This document shows, piece by piece, positions 1-9,376 of a DNA stretch of 64,000 nucleotides. This stretch comes from Flavobacterium foetidum (GTDB lineage Bacteria > Bacteroidota > Bacteroidia > Flavobacteriales > Flavobacteriaceae). Position 1 is the stretch's first letter; every line of letters begins with the position of its first letter. A model generated the notes under the pieces. The model searched no databases. It was not told where the DNA came from and was given only the letters and a program-made list of their open reading frames with translations. The stretch spans positions 124,001-188,000 of the forward strand of contig NZ_SJTF01000002.1 of the NCBI RefSeq assembly GCF_004634245.1. The letters run 5' to 3'. A program made the position numbers and the translations under genes.

Positions 1-2115
1 TTTCGAAATTTCATTTTTAATGTGCGACATCGATTTTGAAAAACCGTATTGCTCAGTCTTAACCGATTTGGCATACAAAGAATCGGTTTCTACTTTTGGC
101 AAAGCATAAGCTGAAATCTGATTTGGTGTAAAAAATCCGTATCCGTTTTCGGCGCTTAACAGGTTTTTCTTTTGCGACGGTTCTAACTGCTCGATAAATT
201 TGGTTTCTTTTTCGGTGATTTTTGGTCTTGCCGAATACGCTTTTACCCAATCGTTTACTTTATCGGTCAGTTTGTTGTTTTTCTGCAATTGCAACATAAT
301 ATCCAAAGCCGACATACGTTGTTCCATATCGCCTTTTTCTACAATGGTCTCTACAAAAGAAACTATATTTTGGTCTTCCTGTTTTAGTAAAATCGATGTT
401 AGGTTTTTCTTTAAATTAGAATTTTTACGCTTGTACAATTCCTGAAAAGTTCCCAATTCTTCAGTGGTAAGCGTTAGATTGTTCAACGTACAGATTGCCG
501 AAGCCACAAGAGATTCTCCCCTGTCTTTTAAGATTCTTAAAGCAAAACTTCTCTGGAAATCGGTTGGTGCTTTTTTCTCTTTTCCAGCGTTGCTTTGGAA
601 ACTGTAAAACGAATAACAGTAATAATCGCCCAGAATCTGACGCGTCAGTTTTTCTCTTAAATTGATAGAGAAACTCTCGAACTGACCTAAAATCAGCTCT
701 AATCTGTCGTTATGATCGCCAATTAAATTAATGGCAGACGAATACAAAGTATCTTTTTCGAACTTCGCATGCAGCCATGAAAATACTTTTCCTTCAAATG
801 TTTTTTCTTTTACCGTTATCGTCTGTGCCAGATTATAGACTTTATTGAAGAAATCCGGATAATCGGCATTTTCTATGTAATATTTCGATTTGGTGTTGGC
901 ATCCAAAAGCGCGTTCATTCTTGGAACGGCAAATGCCAAAACCTGAAGATTTTCGTCGTCTAAAGCTTTAAAATAAAGCGGCATTTCGATATACGGATCG
1001 GCAGTTTCTCCGGCAAATTTTAGCGCCAGACATTTCTTTTCTACCGAACCTTTTTCCAATAATTCATGCAAAAACGGAACTGTTTTCTCAACATCTAAAA
1101 CACCCTGAACCCAAAGTGCCATATAGGCTTCGTTGTTATTTTTACTGCGGATGCCTGTCGGAATGGTTTCGGGATTCGAAAAATAACCGTAAGCCAAATC
1201 CAGAATATTGCGAACCGTCGTTTCTTTTTCAGCTTCCCAGCCTAAACCTGTCCACGTATCGATAGCTCTTACGACTGATGAAAAACGGCTCAGTTTATTA
1301 TCGATAATCACTTTGATCATAAATTGCAAAGCGCCAATACTGGTTTCGTCCAACGCTTCCAGAACCACCTGACGCAATCCTTCCTGACGCTGTGCCGAGA
1401 GCAATAATTTTTCTACCAATTCCCAGTTTTCTTTTTTCTCACTGTTTAAAAGCGCTTTGATGATATTTCGGGAAACTTTTCCCTGCGGGTCTTTATTGAA
1501 AATAATATCTTCAAAAAGCTCATACAGATTTTCTTTATCTGAATCAAGTGCCGACGACCAAATCATAAACTGGCTGTGCGAGTTCGAAATCTCCGTATCG
1601 TAGCGAATCTGATCTTCGATACTCAAATTGTAGTAAAATGTCTTGCCGTCTTGATAATTGTACTTGCTGGCGCCGTTTAGCAAAGAACGCAGAAAATTAA
1701 CCTGATTCACCAATAGATATTTCTTGTGATTTGGTGCTCTAAAAGAACGTCTGGAATATCCCGTCTGATACATTTTTTGCGGCAGTCTGTTCCAAGCATC
1801 TTTTACAAAAACGGCATTTTCTGGTCCGAAAAAGAAAACCAAAAGGTCATAATAGTTTTTATCTTCCCAGATATTTTCTTTTACCAGCTTTTCGAATTTT
1901 TCGGCTTCTTTTGAGCCTAAAGAAATATAATTGCCGTAATAATTGTCCTGAAACTTTACCAATTCCAAGCCAAATGCAGCGACTTCTTTTTTGAGTTTTG
2001 ACCCCGTAAGTAATTTCGTAACCACATTGCTGTTTACAATTTCCTCCAGTTCTTTTTTGAATCTCTTAATCGGATTCTCGATTACTTTGCTTTTTAATAA
2101 ATCTTCAATTGTCAT
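1..2115 (-). CDS. Large uncharacterised helical-repeat protein, N-terminal part (runs off the window)
   Basis: An open frame runs from an ATG at 2115 to the window edge, 705 codons with no stop, so the C-terminus is missing. It begins MTIEDLLKSKVIENP and is rich in Leu, Lys and Glu. Repeated amphipathic helices (for example around residues 340-400) suggest HEAT-like or other solenoid repeats. I see no catalytic motif in the visible part. From memory, very large Bacteroidota proteins of the DUF5724/DUF4132 type look like this, but that assignment is tentative. The 144-residue gene upstream on the same strand, 133 bp away, may be co-transcribed. Confidence 0.75.
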   Translation of the reverse strand, partial: MTIEDLLKSKVIENPIKRFKKELEEIVNSNVVTKLLTGSKLKKEVAAFGLELVKFQDNYYGNYISLGSKEAEKFEKLVKENIWEDKNYYDLLVFFFGPENAVFVKDAWNRLPQKMYQTGYSRRSFRAPNHKKYLLVNQVNFLRSLLNGASKYNYQDGKTFYYNLSIEDQIRYDTEISNSHSQFMIWSSALDSDKENLYELFEDIIFNKDPQGKVSRNIIKALLNSEKKENWELVEKLLLSAQRQEGLRQVVLEALDETSIGALQFMIKVIIDNKLSRFSSVVRAIDTWTGLGWEAEKETTVRNILDLAYGYFSNPETIPTGIRSKNNNEAYMALWVQGVLDVEKTVPFLHELLEKGSVEKKCLALKFAGETADPYIEMPLYFKALDDENLQVLAFAVPRMNALLDANTKSKYYIENADYPDFFNKVYNLAQTITVKEKTFEGKVFSWLHAKFEKDTLYSSAINLIGDHNDRLELILGQFESFSINLREKLTRQILGDYYCYSFYSFQSNAGKEKKAPTDFQRSFALRILKDRGESLVASAICTLNNLTLTTEELGTFQELYKRKNSNLKKNLTSILLKQEDQNIVSFVETIVEKGDMEQRMSALDIMLQLQKNNKLTDKVNDWVKAYSARPKITEKETKFIEQLEPSQKKNLLSAENGYGFFTPNQISAYALPKVETDSLYAKSVKTEQYGFSKSMSHIKNEISK

Positions 2116-2125
2116 AATTTTTACA

Positions 2126-2149
2126 GTTATGAGTTATGGGTTATGAGTT
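2126..2149. repeat. Short degenerate GTTATGG/GTTATGA heptamer repeat
   Basis: Heptamer-like units GTTATGA and GTTATGG are repeated just upstream of the large gene. The same units recur in both orientations around 55,420-55,577. They look like dispersed simple repeats rather than a regulatory site. Confidence 0.45.
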
Positions 2150-2248
2150 GCAGAAAACAACACATAAATTAGTTTTAATTGAATTTTGTCATTGAAATTG
2201 CCATTGCAAAAACAATTTTTAATTCTCAATTTTTAATTTTTAATTGAT

Positions 2249-2683
2249 TTACCAGTAGCTTCCCGCCAAGAACGTAAGCCTGATAAAAGTGATGGATTTG
2301 TTTTTGGATAAATCGATTACCTCGGTTAAAGTTTCGAGCTGGTCGTCGCCGTAAAAAACAGCGTATAAACCATCTTCAAAAGCTATAATGGCATTTTCCT
2401 GAGCTTTGGCCAAATCGACTTTATTGTGGTTATAAAGCGCTCCAAAACCCACTTTTCCGGTATCGGTTAAAATGGGGAGATAATTTTCTTTTGGAAGATG
2501 GATTTTGTCTTCGTCCTCAAACTCAAAAGAAGAAGAATGAAATAATTGTACCTGATACTCTACAATCGATTCAATCAGTTTTTGTGTGGTAATGACAGGA
2601 TTTTCTATAGCCAGCGCTATACTTTTGTCCTGAAGAAGGGGGTGTTTTTTTCCTAATTGTTTTACTGAGATGCTTATATTCAT
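2249..2683 (-). CDS. Conserved hypothetical protein, 144 aa
   Basis: The protein begins MNISISVKQLGKKHP and ends FLAGSYW. It is a small mixed alpha/beta soluble protein with no signal peptide or membrane segment, and no catalytic motif stands out. It lies directly upstream of the large helical-repeat gene on the same strand, 133 bp apart, so the two could form a functional pair. I do not recognise a named family. Confidence 0.7.
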   Translation of the reverse strand: MNISISVKQLGKKHPLLQDKSIALAIENPVITTQKLIESIVEYQVQLFHSSSFEFEDEDKIHLPKENYLPILTDTGKVGFGALYNHNKVDLAKAQENAIIAFEDGLYAVFYGDDQLETLTEVIDLSKNKSITFIRLTFLAGSYW

Positions 2684-2814
2684 CTTTAATTGGCTTTTAT
2701 TTTTGAGGCGGTAATGTAAGAATTTTAAATCATTTTATTCTTAAAATAATGTCTATTTAATGTTAAAAAAAATATTAGAAATAAACTCTTGAGCACAATT
2801 ATTTTTCGTTTCGT

Positions 2815-2942
2815 TTGTCATTTCGAGGAACGAGACTCGAGCGATAGCGAACAGGCGAAGCAAATCTTCGCGAGTAACTCCACAAAGTAAACCCAATCTG
2901 TGTCGAATCCCGCGTGCGATTTCTCGTTCCTCGAAATGACAT
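2815..2942. repeat. REP-like palindromic element, TGTCATTTCGA family, copy 1
   Basis: The element starts TGTCATTTCGAGGAACGAG and ends with the inverted counterpart CTCGTTCCTCGAAATGACA. About 90 bp of less conserved sequence lies between, including GCGATAGCGAACAGGCGAAG. Related elements occur at 2965, 9076, 10968, 16105 and 22753. All are intergenic and roughly 100-155 bp long, as expected for a non-autonomous REPIN or MITE family. Confidence 0.8.
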
Positions 2943-2964
2943 ACTGGACGAATTGACGGCGTTT

Positions 2965-3076
2965 TGTCATTTCGACCGAAGGGAGAAATCTCCACAAGTA
3001 GCTCTACAAAGATTGGCTCACGAAGATTTGCTTCGCCTGTTCGTCTATCGCTCGAGTCTCTTCCGTCGAAATGACA
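2965..3076. repeat. REP-like palindromic element, TGTCATTTCGA family, copy 2
   Basis: Flanked by TGTCATTTCGACCGAAGG and a matching TCGAAATGACA inverted end. It sits 22 bp from copy 1, and its internal GAAGATTTGCTTCGCCTGTTCG segment is in the opposite orientation to the same segment in copy 1. Confidence 0.8.
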
Positions 3077-3130
3077 AGATTGTGGAAACTATTTTCTATA
3101 ATCTCTTTTATAAAATTACAAACCAATACT

Positions 3131-3175
3131 AAAAAAATACCCTGCAAATTGGTATTTGCAGGGTTTAAGTTTTTA
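3131..3175 (-). terminator. Rho-independent terminator, apparently bidirectional
   Basis: ACCCTGCAAAT and ATTTGCAGGGT form an 11-bp stem with a 4-nt loop. A-rich and T-rich tracts flank both sides. On the minus strand it ends the 93-residue gene, whose stop codon lies at the edge of the element. Confidence 0.8.
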
Positions 3176-3454
3176 TTGGGCTAATTTACGATTGCTACTA
3201 CAAGCCTTATAAATCTGTTTCTCTGAAAATGGCGATAAGGTTTCTACCAGATTACGGCTGGTTCTTAAACAGCTCAGGATTTTGTGCCTTAAATTGATAT
3301 CGTCGCCAAACTCTGTATGCATTAAGAGCTCGAAGATTTCCTGCAAATACAGGGGCTGTTCTTTGTAATCTCCCTCAAACAATTCGTCTGAAAGGAAATT
3401 AATTACGGATGGCACTACATCACGATGTGTTGGTTTTTGATTTTCTTTTGACAT
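3173..3454 (-). CDS. Hypothetical protein, 93 aa, beside the Gabija-like genes
   Basis: A small soluble protein starting MSKENQKPTHRDVVPS, with charged helices and a C-terminal SRNLVETLSPFSEKQ stretch. There is no signal peptide or catalytic motif, and I do not recognise the family. It has its own terminator. On its 5' side, 22 nt before the ATG, is an 88-nt segment that can fold into a closed multi-hairpin structure. Downstream of gajB on the same strand, it could be part of the defence island or an unrelated flank. Confidence 0.65.
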   Translation of the reverse strand: MSKENQKPTHRDVVPSVINFLSDELFEGDYKEQPLYLQEIFELLMHTEFGDDINLRHKILSCLRTSRNLVETLSPFSEKQIYKACSSNRKLAQ

Positions 3455-3475
3455 TTTCGAAAATATTTAAACGCA

Positions 3476-3563
3476 CGAAGCCCTCATCTTCGGTTGTGTC
3501 AAAACACTACAAGGAGTGGAATTAGGGCTATCACTAGCTCCAGCAACGTGAATGAGGGATTCG
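3476..3563 (-). ncRNA. Candidate structured RNA or cis-regulatory leader
   Basis: On the minus strand CGAATCCCTCAT at the 5' end pairs with ATGAGGGCTTCG at the 3' end (12 positions, one mismatch). Three smaller hairpins can form inside: GCTA-GTGA-TAGC, CACT-CCTTGT-AGTG and GTGT-TTTG-ACAC. The element lies 22 nt upstream of the 93-residue gene and about 100 bp past the end of gajB. No known riboswitch family is recognised. It could equally be the end of a mobile element. Confidence 0.4.
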
Positions 3564-3666
3564 CTTATTATTAACTTGTATTAAGTTTTCAGGATATAAT
3601 CCTAGATTTATTTTGACATGACAAATATAAGTTTTTATTTTACAAAATAAGTATTTACCTACAATA

Positions 3667-5649
3667 TTAACTAATTGAGATTGCATCCAAATTAATAACA
3701 TTATCAACTCCAAACCATTTTTCAGCTGTACTTATAACATGCGAACTTGGACTTTGATAATAAACAGCTAACTTATTTTTTGCTCTTGTACAACAAACAT
3801 AAAAAATCTTTTGAGTTCTCGGCAGAGTATTATAAAATGACGTTAATTTAGACTTTGTTTTTGATTTTCCTTCAATGAGAATTTTTTCTTGATTTAAACT
3901 GTCAAAAACATATTCAAAATTGTATTTGTTCCAATTACCATTATCAAGAATTACAAGAACATTATCAAATTCATCCCCTTTGACTTTATGCTGAGTTGAA
4001 TAATTTGTTAAGCCTTCTAAATAATTGTAAACGTTTTGAAATTCTGAAAAACTAACTTTTTTTATTCTATTATAAGCATATGCTTTTTCTGTCTGAAACT
4101 TTAATAAATTATATGATTTCATACATATTCCCATTTCATGAGCCTCATTAATAACTTCTTCAATAGTCTTATTTCCAACATTAATAAGTTTATCGATATT
4201 TGTTTTCAAAACTTTCTTTTGTTCAATATTAAATATAAGTTTGTTTTCTTTTAAATATGCTTTGTAATCAGTTTCTTTTAAAAATTCTAAATATTTAGCA
4301 TCTTTATAATATTTTATATTGTTTTGAATTTTAAATAAATGTTTTAGTAGATGATCTCTTTTTGACCCTTTTTTAGCTTCGTCATCTTCATCTTGTTTCT
4401 TATCATCTGTTAAGATTTCACTGCTCAAATAAATTCTTCTAAAATTTACAAATTTATAATTTTTTGCCTCCGTAAAAAGTAAGGGATTTAAAGATATAAA
4501 TGAGCTTATTGGTCCAGTCATCGGTAATTTTACTTTTTCTATAACTTCACCAAAAGTATCATCATCTGATATGACAATATCTGTTGAGTTTTTCAGGTGC
4601 TTTACGATATTATTTTTATACTCAAGGATTTTATCATTGTTGTATATATCCATTAAAGTGGTGAACTGACCTTTTTTCGCATTTAAATTATGCGTAAGAT
4701 TTAACTCTTTAGTTTCTTTAAATTTTTTAAAATCCCATCCTAAATATGTTTTAACTTTCTCCAAATCATCATGTTTAGAATAAATAAATTTAATATCGCC
4801 TAATTTAACTTCTTCTTTAGAATTCATGTTAGGAGCATTTTCATCATTTGAATGAGTTTGTTGAATGCCATCAGTTCTTAACTTATTTGCTAATTCATAA
4901 ACTAATTTTGGATTTCTTCTATTTTGAATTTTCTTAACTTCAACTACTTTATTTTTTTTTAAATAAACATCTAAATTTCCTATACCATCATCATAAATAG
5001 ATTGCATTGCATCTCCAAAGAAACCAATGATATTTTGCTTTTTACTTTTATTTAAATGATCTAAAAATATTTCTACAACCTCTTTATGTGTATCTTGATA
5101 TTCATCTATGAAAATGAATTTAAATTTATCTTTTACTATATCGCATAACAGCTTACTGTTTTTAAACATCCTATTTGCAAGCAATAATAATTCATCATGT
5201 GAGATTATTCCTTGAGGTAATTGCACGCTTTGATATGAATACTTTATTTCTTCAATTCCGTCATAATATGTTTCACCAACTTTTTGATTGTTTATAAGTT
5301 CAATCTTATCAACCGCTTCATCATTTATTAATTCTATTAAGACTTTCTTCAGTTCTTTTTGATAGTTTTTAATATTATCCCATAAGAAATCATGTATAGT
5401 TGTTACATTTAAACTCTCATGATTAACTCTTTCTTCAATTTCTTTTACAGCTGAATTCGTATAAGTCATACATGCTACTTTGACAGTAGGGAATTCTTCA
5501 ATCACCTTTTTTATGACTTGAACCAAAGAATAGGTTTTTCCACTACCTGCTCCACCACTTAAAAGGAAATTATCTCCTTTTCTAATGAGTTCCATTATTA
5601 GCTGAAATTCATCTTTTCTTTCTACTTTTTCTAATCTTCCTTCAGCCAT
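3667..5649 (-). CDS. gajB: UvrD/Rep-like superfamily 1 helicase, Gabija GajB-like
   Basis: Superfamily 1A helicase motifs appear in order: Walker A GGAGSGKT (about residues 32-39), motif Ia MTYTNSAVKEI, Walker B DEYQDT (about 182-187), motif III GDAMQSIY, motif V HKVKGDEFDNV and motif VI VCCTRAK. The ATG at 5649 (MAEGRLEKV) fits better than an upstream in-frame start, and it overlaps the OLD-family gene by 19 bp, implying translational coupling. In Gabija, GajB partners the OLD-type nuclease GajA and helps activate it during phage infection. At about 660 residues it is longer than the best-known GajB (about 490). Function is inferred from the gene pair. Confidence 0.85.
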   Translation of the reverse strand: MAEGRLEKVERKDEFQLIMELIRKGDNFLLSGGAGSGKTYSLVQVIKKVIEEFPTVKVACMTYTNSAVKEIEERVNHESLNVTTIHDFLWDNIKNYQKELKKVLIELINDEAVDKIELINNQKVGETYYDGIEEIKYSYQSVQLPQGIISHDELLLLANRMFKNSKLLCDIVKDKFKFIFIDEYQDTHKEVVEIFLDHLNKSKKQNIIGFFGDAMQSIYDDGIGNLDVYLKKNKVVEVKKIQNRRNPKLVYELANKLRTDGIQQTHSNDENAPNMNSKEEVKLGDIKFIYSKHDDLEKVKTYLGWDFKKFKETKELNLTHNLNAKKGQFTTLMDIYNNDKILEYKNNIVKHLKNSTDIVISDDDTFGEVIEKVKLPMTGPISSFISLNPLLFTEAKNYKFVNFRRIYLSSEILTDDKKQDEDDEAKKGSKRDHLLKHLFKIQNNIKYYKDAKYLEFLKETDYKAYLKENKLIFNIEQKKVLKTNIDKLINVGNKTIEEVINEAHEMGICMKSYNLLKFQTEKAYAYNRIKKVSFSEFQNVYNYLEGLTNYSTQHKVKGDEFDNVLVILDNGNWNKYNFEYVFDSLNQEKILIEGKSKTKSKLTSFYNTLPRTQKIFYVCCTRAKNKLAVYYQSPSSHVISTAEKWFGVDNVINLDAISIS

Positions 5650-7847
5650 AACAATCCTTCTTTTATGTAGGCAGGGATTTGCCAATTACTATATTCATTT
5701 CCACTAACATCAGATGCACTATTTCGCAGGATTTCAATTGCTAAAGAAGGTTTACTATTCACCCCCTTTTCTGCTAATTGAAAAGGATCTTTGTCCATTC
5801 TAAATTTTTCAATCCATTTATTTGTTAATGATTCAAATTCATTACTTGGGTTAGATATAAAATCTTCATTTAATTTAAAAAATGCATCTTCAAAACTTCT
5901 AGCATGATATCCTAATTCTTCTGTTTGATATACAATTAACAATTTTCCTTTTTTGTCAACTTTCCACTCCTTATTTTTATCTTTTATTAGAGTTTTTGAT
6001 TCCAATAGAAGCTCTTTAAAATAACTTAAATCGTCACATGTTTTACCATAGAAAAACAACAATGAATGATTTGAGGTTTTATCTGAACTTGGCGCATTTG
6101 CAGGACACTTTTGAGTTTTAAATTCTGGCTCGCCATTAGCCTTTTTTTTAGGAGTAGTTTTATCTTTCTCCATTGCAGGAACTAGATAATAACTATCAAT
6201 ATCGGTTATTATTAAAGACTTCATTCCTATAAAATCTATAAACTTTTCAAAAATGTGAGAGTAAGCTCCAACTTCGACAATCGAAATATTTTGAGATAAT
6301 AATTTATTTTCAGGATACTCGCTATCAATTTTTTTCATCATAGCTGGTAATAAAATTCTTTCTGTATCACCTTCTATAAAAATTGCTTTATCTGTAAAAA
6401 ATAATTCAGCCCGATTAAGAGTCAAATACTGTTTTAAGAATTTGTAATTTTGCTGTTGACCTTTCTCGTTATATTCTTTTTCGAGATCCTTTAAATTTTT
6501 AGATATTACTTCATTTTTATTAAGCTTCTTAAGATATTTAATATCATCAAATTTACTTTCTGCAACTATATGAGATGAATGCGTACTCACAATATATTGC
6601 AACTCTCGTTGAATTATTTTCTCTTCACCTTCATCATTTTTTAGTTTCTTATTTATTCCTCCTTTTAATAATTCCTTTATGTTCTTAATAAAAACATATT
6701 GCATTTGAGGATGTGTATGTGCTTCTGGTTCTTCAATAAATAATAAATTAATATCTGATGGTTTTTCTAATTTTCCTCTTTTAAATTCTTCAACTTGAAT
6801 TTTGATTTCAAAAATTAAACTAATCAAATTCATATAACCTAAACCATTGTGATGTTCTGGCAACTTATCACTATTTTCATGTGAATACATTACGGTTGTA
6901 TTGCCTTCAAGTAATTCACGTTGCTGTAATGTTGAAAATATTTCAATATTTGTCTCATTTTCCTGAAGTCCTCCAAATTTTTTTATGTCAGATATAACTG
7001 CTTTAAAAATATCTGCATAAATTCCAGTTAAAGTCTTATCTGTACTTGATAACTCATCAGTGAATTTTTCAATCTTTTCTTTTTGTTCTTCACTTGTTTC
7101 TTCTCTTTTATAAATCTCAGAAGTTTGCTTAGATAAAGTTTTGTCTGTTTCTTTATTATTTACATCACGTTTAGCTTTAATAGATTTAAAATTTAAAATA
7201 TCTTTAAAATTTTCACTACCAACAAGAGTAGATTCAATTATTTCACTTTTAGTAAGATTCCATTCCAACGGTCCTTTATAAAGCTTAAAATATTCCGTGA
7301 AATTTTGTTTAAAAAATTCATTAAATCCACGTGGTGAATAGGTACTTATAACTTCTTCACTATCCTCTGATTTTATTTTCCCTTTCTCAAATTTTAACTT
7401 TTCTTTCTTTTCAAATTCAGAATATTCTTTTCTAAATTTTCTGTACCCATCAAAATTAATCACGAAATTAAATCCTAACACTACTTTATTATTATCTGGA
7501 TCTAAGTTCATCATTACATTGCATATATTTGATAAGTCATCGTTATCAAAATATTCAATTACTAATCTTAATTTTATTCCCAGATCTTTTCCTAATTCTT
7601 TAAATTCTTCTTCTGTTTTCTCAGCTGAATTTTTAATTAAATCCTCTAATCCATTTTTAAAAACGAGATTAAAATCCTCAGAAGTAAATTTACTTTTTTC
7701 AGAATTTATAAACTTTTCAAGTACTGACAAAATAGATGTTTTTCCAGTGTTATTTTTTCCTAAAACTAACGATAGTTCATCCTCTAAATCTAATTTAAAA
7801 TTTTGAAGAAGACGGTAATTATCAACCTGAATCTGTTTTATTTTCAT
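5631..7847 (-). CDS. gajA: OLD-family ATPase/TOPRIM endonuclease, Gabija GajA-like
   Basis: The N-terminal ABC-type ATPase has Walker A GKNNTGKTS (about residues 30-38), Walker B LLFIEEPE (about 368-375) and a switch STHSSH. It is followed by a TOPRIM domain with the catalytic glutamate in IEGDTE (about 492-496) and the acidic pair in ITDID. This ATPase-TOPRIM order defines OLD nucleases. In Gabija, GajA cuts DNA when nucleotide pools fall during infection. The ATG at 7847 (MKIKQIQVDNYRLL) is preferred to a TTG seven codons upstream. It is about 738 residues, longer than typical GajA (about 580), with extra charged helical sequence between the Walker motifs. The downstream overlapping helicase supports the assignment. 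Confidence 0.85.
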   Translation of the reverse strand: MKIKQIQVDNYRLLQNFKLDLEDELSLVLGKNNTGKTSILSVLEKFINSEKSKFTSEDFNLVFKNGLEDLIKNSAEKTEEEFKELGKDLGIKLRLVIEYFDNDDLSNICNVMMNLDPDNNKVVLGFNFVINFDGYRKFRKEYSEFEKKEKLKFEKGKIKSEDSEEVISTYSPRGFNEFFKQNFTEYFKLYKGPLEWNLTKSEIIESTLVGSENFKDILNFKSIKAKRDVNNKETDKTLSKQTSEIYKREETSEEQKEKIEKFTDELSSTDKTLTGIYADIFKAVISDIKKFGGLQENETNIEIFSTLQQRELLEGNTTVMYSHENSDKLPEHHNGLGYMNLISLIFEIKIQVEEFKRGKLEKPSDINLLFIEEPEAHTHPQMQYVFIKNIKELLKGGINKKLKNDEGEEKIIQRELQYIVSTHSSHIVAESKFDDIKYLKKLNKNEVISKNLKDLEKEYNEKGQQQNYKFLKQYLTLNRAELFFTDKAIFIEGDTERILLPAMMKKIDSEYPENKLLSQNISIVEVGAYSHIFEKFIDFIGMKSLIITDIDSYYLVPAMEKDKTTPKKKANGEPEFKTQKCPANAPSSDKTSNHSLLFFYGKTCDDLSYFKELLLESKTLIKDKNKEWKVDKKGKLLIVYQTEELGYHARSFEDAFFKLNEDFISNPSNEFESLTNKWIEKFRMDKDPFQLAEKGVNSKPSLAIEILRNSASDVSGNEYSNWQIPAYIKEGLLWLKED

Positions 7848-8054
7848 ATTCTTAATTGTTTTATTCAAACTTAGCTATATTAATTTTCTTAGCATTACGG
7901 TAATCCGTAAACAACAAATAATAGAATATTATTTCATTTTTAAATACATTAAGTTTTTTCTTCATAGCTGTTCAAATATATACAAACAAAAAGCCTTCAA
8001 ACCAAGTACAAACACCTGATTTAAAAGGCAACAAATAATCTTTATAATTAGGAC

Positions 8055-8855
8055 TTAAATCCCAAAAAATCTTTTAGAATTCCTAGTCGTTTCCTCCTCC
8101 ACTTTAGCCAAAGTAATTCCTTTAAACTGTGCAATAGTTCCGGCAACATACGGCAGAAAAGCAGGTTCGCAACGGCGTTCGTGGTATTTCTTCAAGAGGT
8201 TTTTCGGGACATTTTTAGGAAGCATAAACGGCGCATCGGTTTCAATCATCATTCGGTCGAGCGGTACGTACTGAATGACTTCTTTTAAATGACTAAAACG
8301 TTTGGCATCTGAAATCGCTCCCGTAAAACCCAGATAAAATCCGTTATCAAGATAAGTTTTAGCTTCTTGCAACGTTCCCGTAAAACAATGCACAACGGCT
8401 TTTGGCAATTGCGGTAAATAGTCTTTGGTAATATTCATAAACGAACTAAAAGCGCTTCTTTCGTGCAAAAACAAAGGTTTCTGTACTTCAATCGCCAATT
8501 CGAGCTGGGCTTTGTAACATTCCTCCTGTTTGTTTCGGGGCGAAAAATCACGATCAAAATCGAGTCCGCATTCTCCAACCGAAACGACGTGTTTCAGTTC
8601 TAATAATTTCCTGAGTTTCGAAATACTCTGCGTATCAAAACTCTTGGCATCATGCGGATGTATTCCCGCCGTAGCGTACAACACACCCGGATACTGCCTC
8701 GCAATCTTAGCAGATTCTTCACTATTTCGTATGCTGGTGCCTGTGAGTATCATTTGCGATACATCGGCGTCGAGCGCGTCTTGTACGACATCGTCTATGT
8801 CGTTTTGGAATTGTTTGTTGGTTAGGTTGATTCCTATGTCTATATATGTTTTCAT
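8055..8855 (-). CDS. tatD: TatD family metal-dependent DNase/hydrolase
   Basis: At 266 aa it matches the usual length. It begins with YIDIGINLTNKQF, as in Escherichia coli TatD where the usual HxH is replaced by NLT. Conserved metal-binding segments follow: AGIHPHDAK, GECGLDFDRDF, HCFTGT and IETDAPFMLP. TatD proteins are TIM-barrel 3'-5' exonucleases acting on DNA and RNA ends. It lies downstream of rtcB on the same strand, separated by about 500 bp of repeats, so co-transcription is uncertain. A role with the RNA-repair genes is possible but unproven. Confidence 0.92.
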   Translation of the reverse strand: MKTYIDIGINLTNKQFQNDIDDVVQDALDADVSQMILTGTSIRNSEESAKIARQYPGVLYATAGIHPHDAKSFDTQSISKLRKLLELKHVVSVGECGLDFDRDFSPRNKQEECYKAQLELAIEVQKPLFLHERSAFSSFMNITKDYLPQLPKAVVHCFTGTLQEAKTYLDNGFYLGFTGAISDAKRFSHLKEVIQYVPLDRMMIETDAPFMLPKNVPKNLLKKYHERRCEPAFLPYVAGTIAQFKGITLAKVEEETTRNSKRFFGI

Positions 8856-8867
8856 GTTTTTTGTTTT

Positions 8868-9060
8868 TTGCCACGAAGGCGCTAAGGCACAAAGTTTTTT
8901 TTATTCTTTGTATTGGTTATTATTTTTTTTTGCCACTAAGGTACTAAGACGCTAAGTTTTTGTTTCACGCAGATTTTGCAGATTCTAGCAGATTTAAATG
9001 ATTTTTATAAATAATCTGCGAGTATCTGCTTAATTTTTTTTAAATCTGCGTGAAAAAATC
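8868..9060. repeat. Dispersed flavobacterial repeats (GCCACnAAGGC and CACGCAGATT types)
   Basis: Two copies of a GCCACnAAGGnnCTAAG motif are followed by an inverted pair, TTTCACGCAGATTTTGCAG and TAAATCTGCGTGAAA, around 8965-9055. Fragments of the same families occur at 10810-10960, 11100-11140, 16040-16290 and 26225-26250. No gene is seen here. Confidence 0.6.
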
Positions 9061-9075
9061 TTTAACAACAAAGTT

Positions 9076-9203
9076 TGTCATTTCGACGGAGGAGACTCGA
9101 GCGATAGCGAACAGGCGAAGCAAATCGCACTAGAAACTCCGCCAGAATGTCGCCAATCTTTGTCGAATCCCGCGTGTGATTTCTCCCTTCGGTCGAAATG
9201 ACA
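9076..9203. repeat. REP-like palindromic element, TGTCATTTCGA family, copy 3
   Basis: Ends TGTCATTTCGACGGAGGAG and GGTCGAAATGACA. Its interior matches copy 1 (GCGATAGCGAACAGGCGAAG). Confidence 0.8.
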
Positions 9204-9269
9204 AACTGTGCGGAAAAATCTTTGCGAACTTTGCGTAAATCTTAGCGAACTTTGCGGTTAAAATCACCA

Positions 9270-9376
9270 CAAAGCGTTAGACGCACTACTGTGCGTCTCT
9301 ACACTGAAAACTGAGGCTGAGACTGAACACTAAAAAAGCGTCTCTACACTGAACACTAAAAACTGATCACTGACCA
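9270..9376. repeat. GACGCAC hairpin and ACTGAACACTAAAAACTG repeats after rtcB
   Basis: GACGCAC-TACT-GTGCGTC forms a hairpin near 9290. GCGTCTCTACACTGAA and ACTGAACACTAAAAACTG units are repeated up to the rtcB stop codon. There is no clear T-run, so this is not an obvious terminator. Confidence 0.45.

Noticed and set aside
2753..3132. Two protein-coding frames in the repeat block after the 144-residue gene
   Set aside because: They read through REP-like palindromes on opposite strands and have no plausible start region or domain.
3476..3563. Integron attC site
   Set aside because: No matching GTTRRRY/RYYYAAC core pair at the ends and no integrase nearby.
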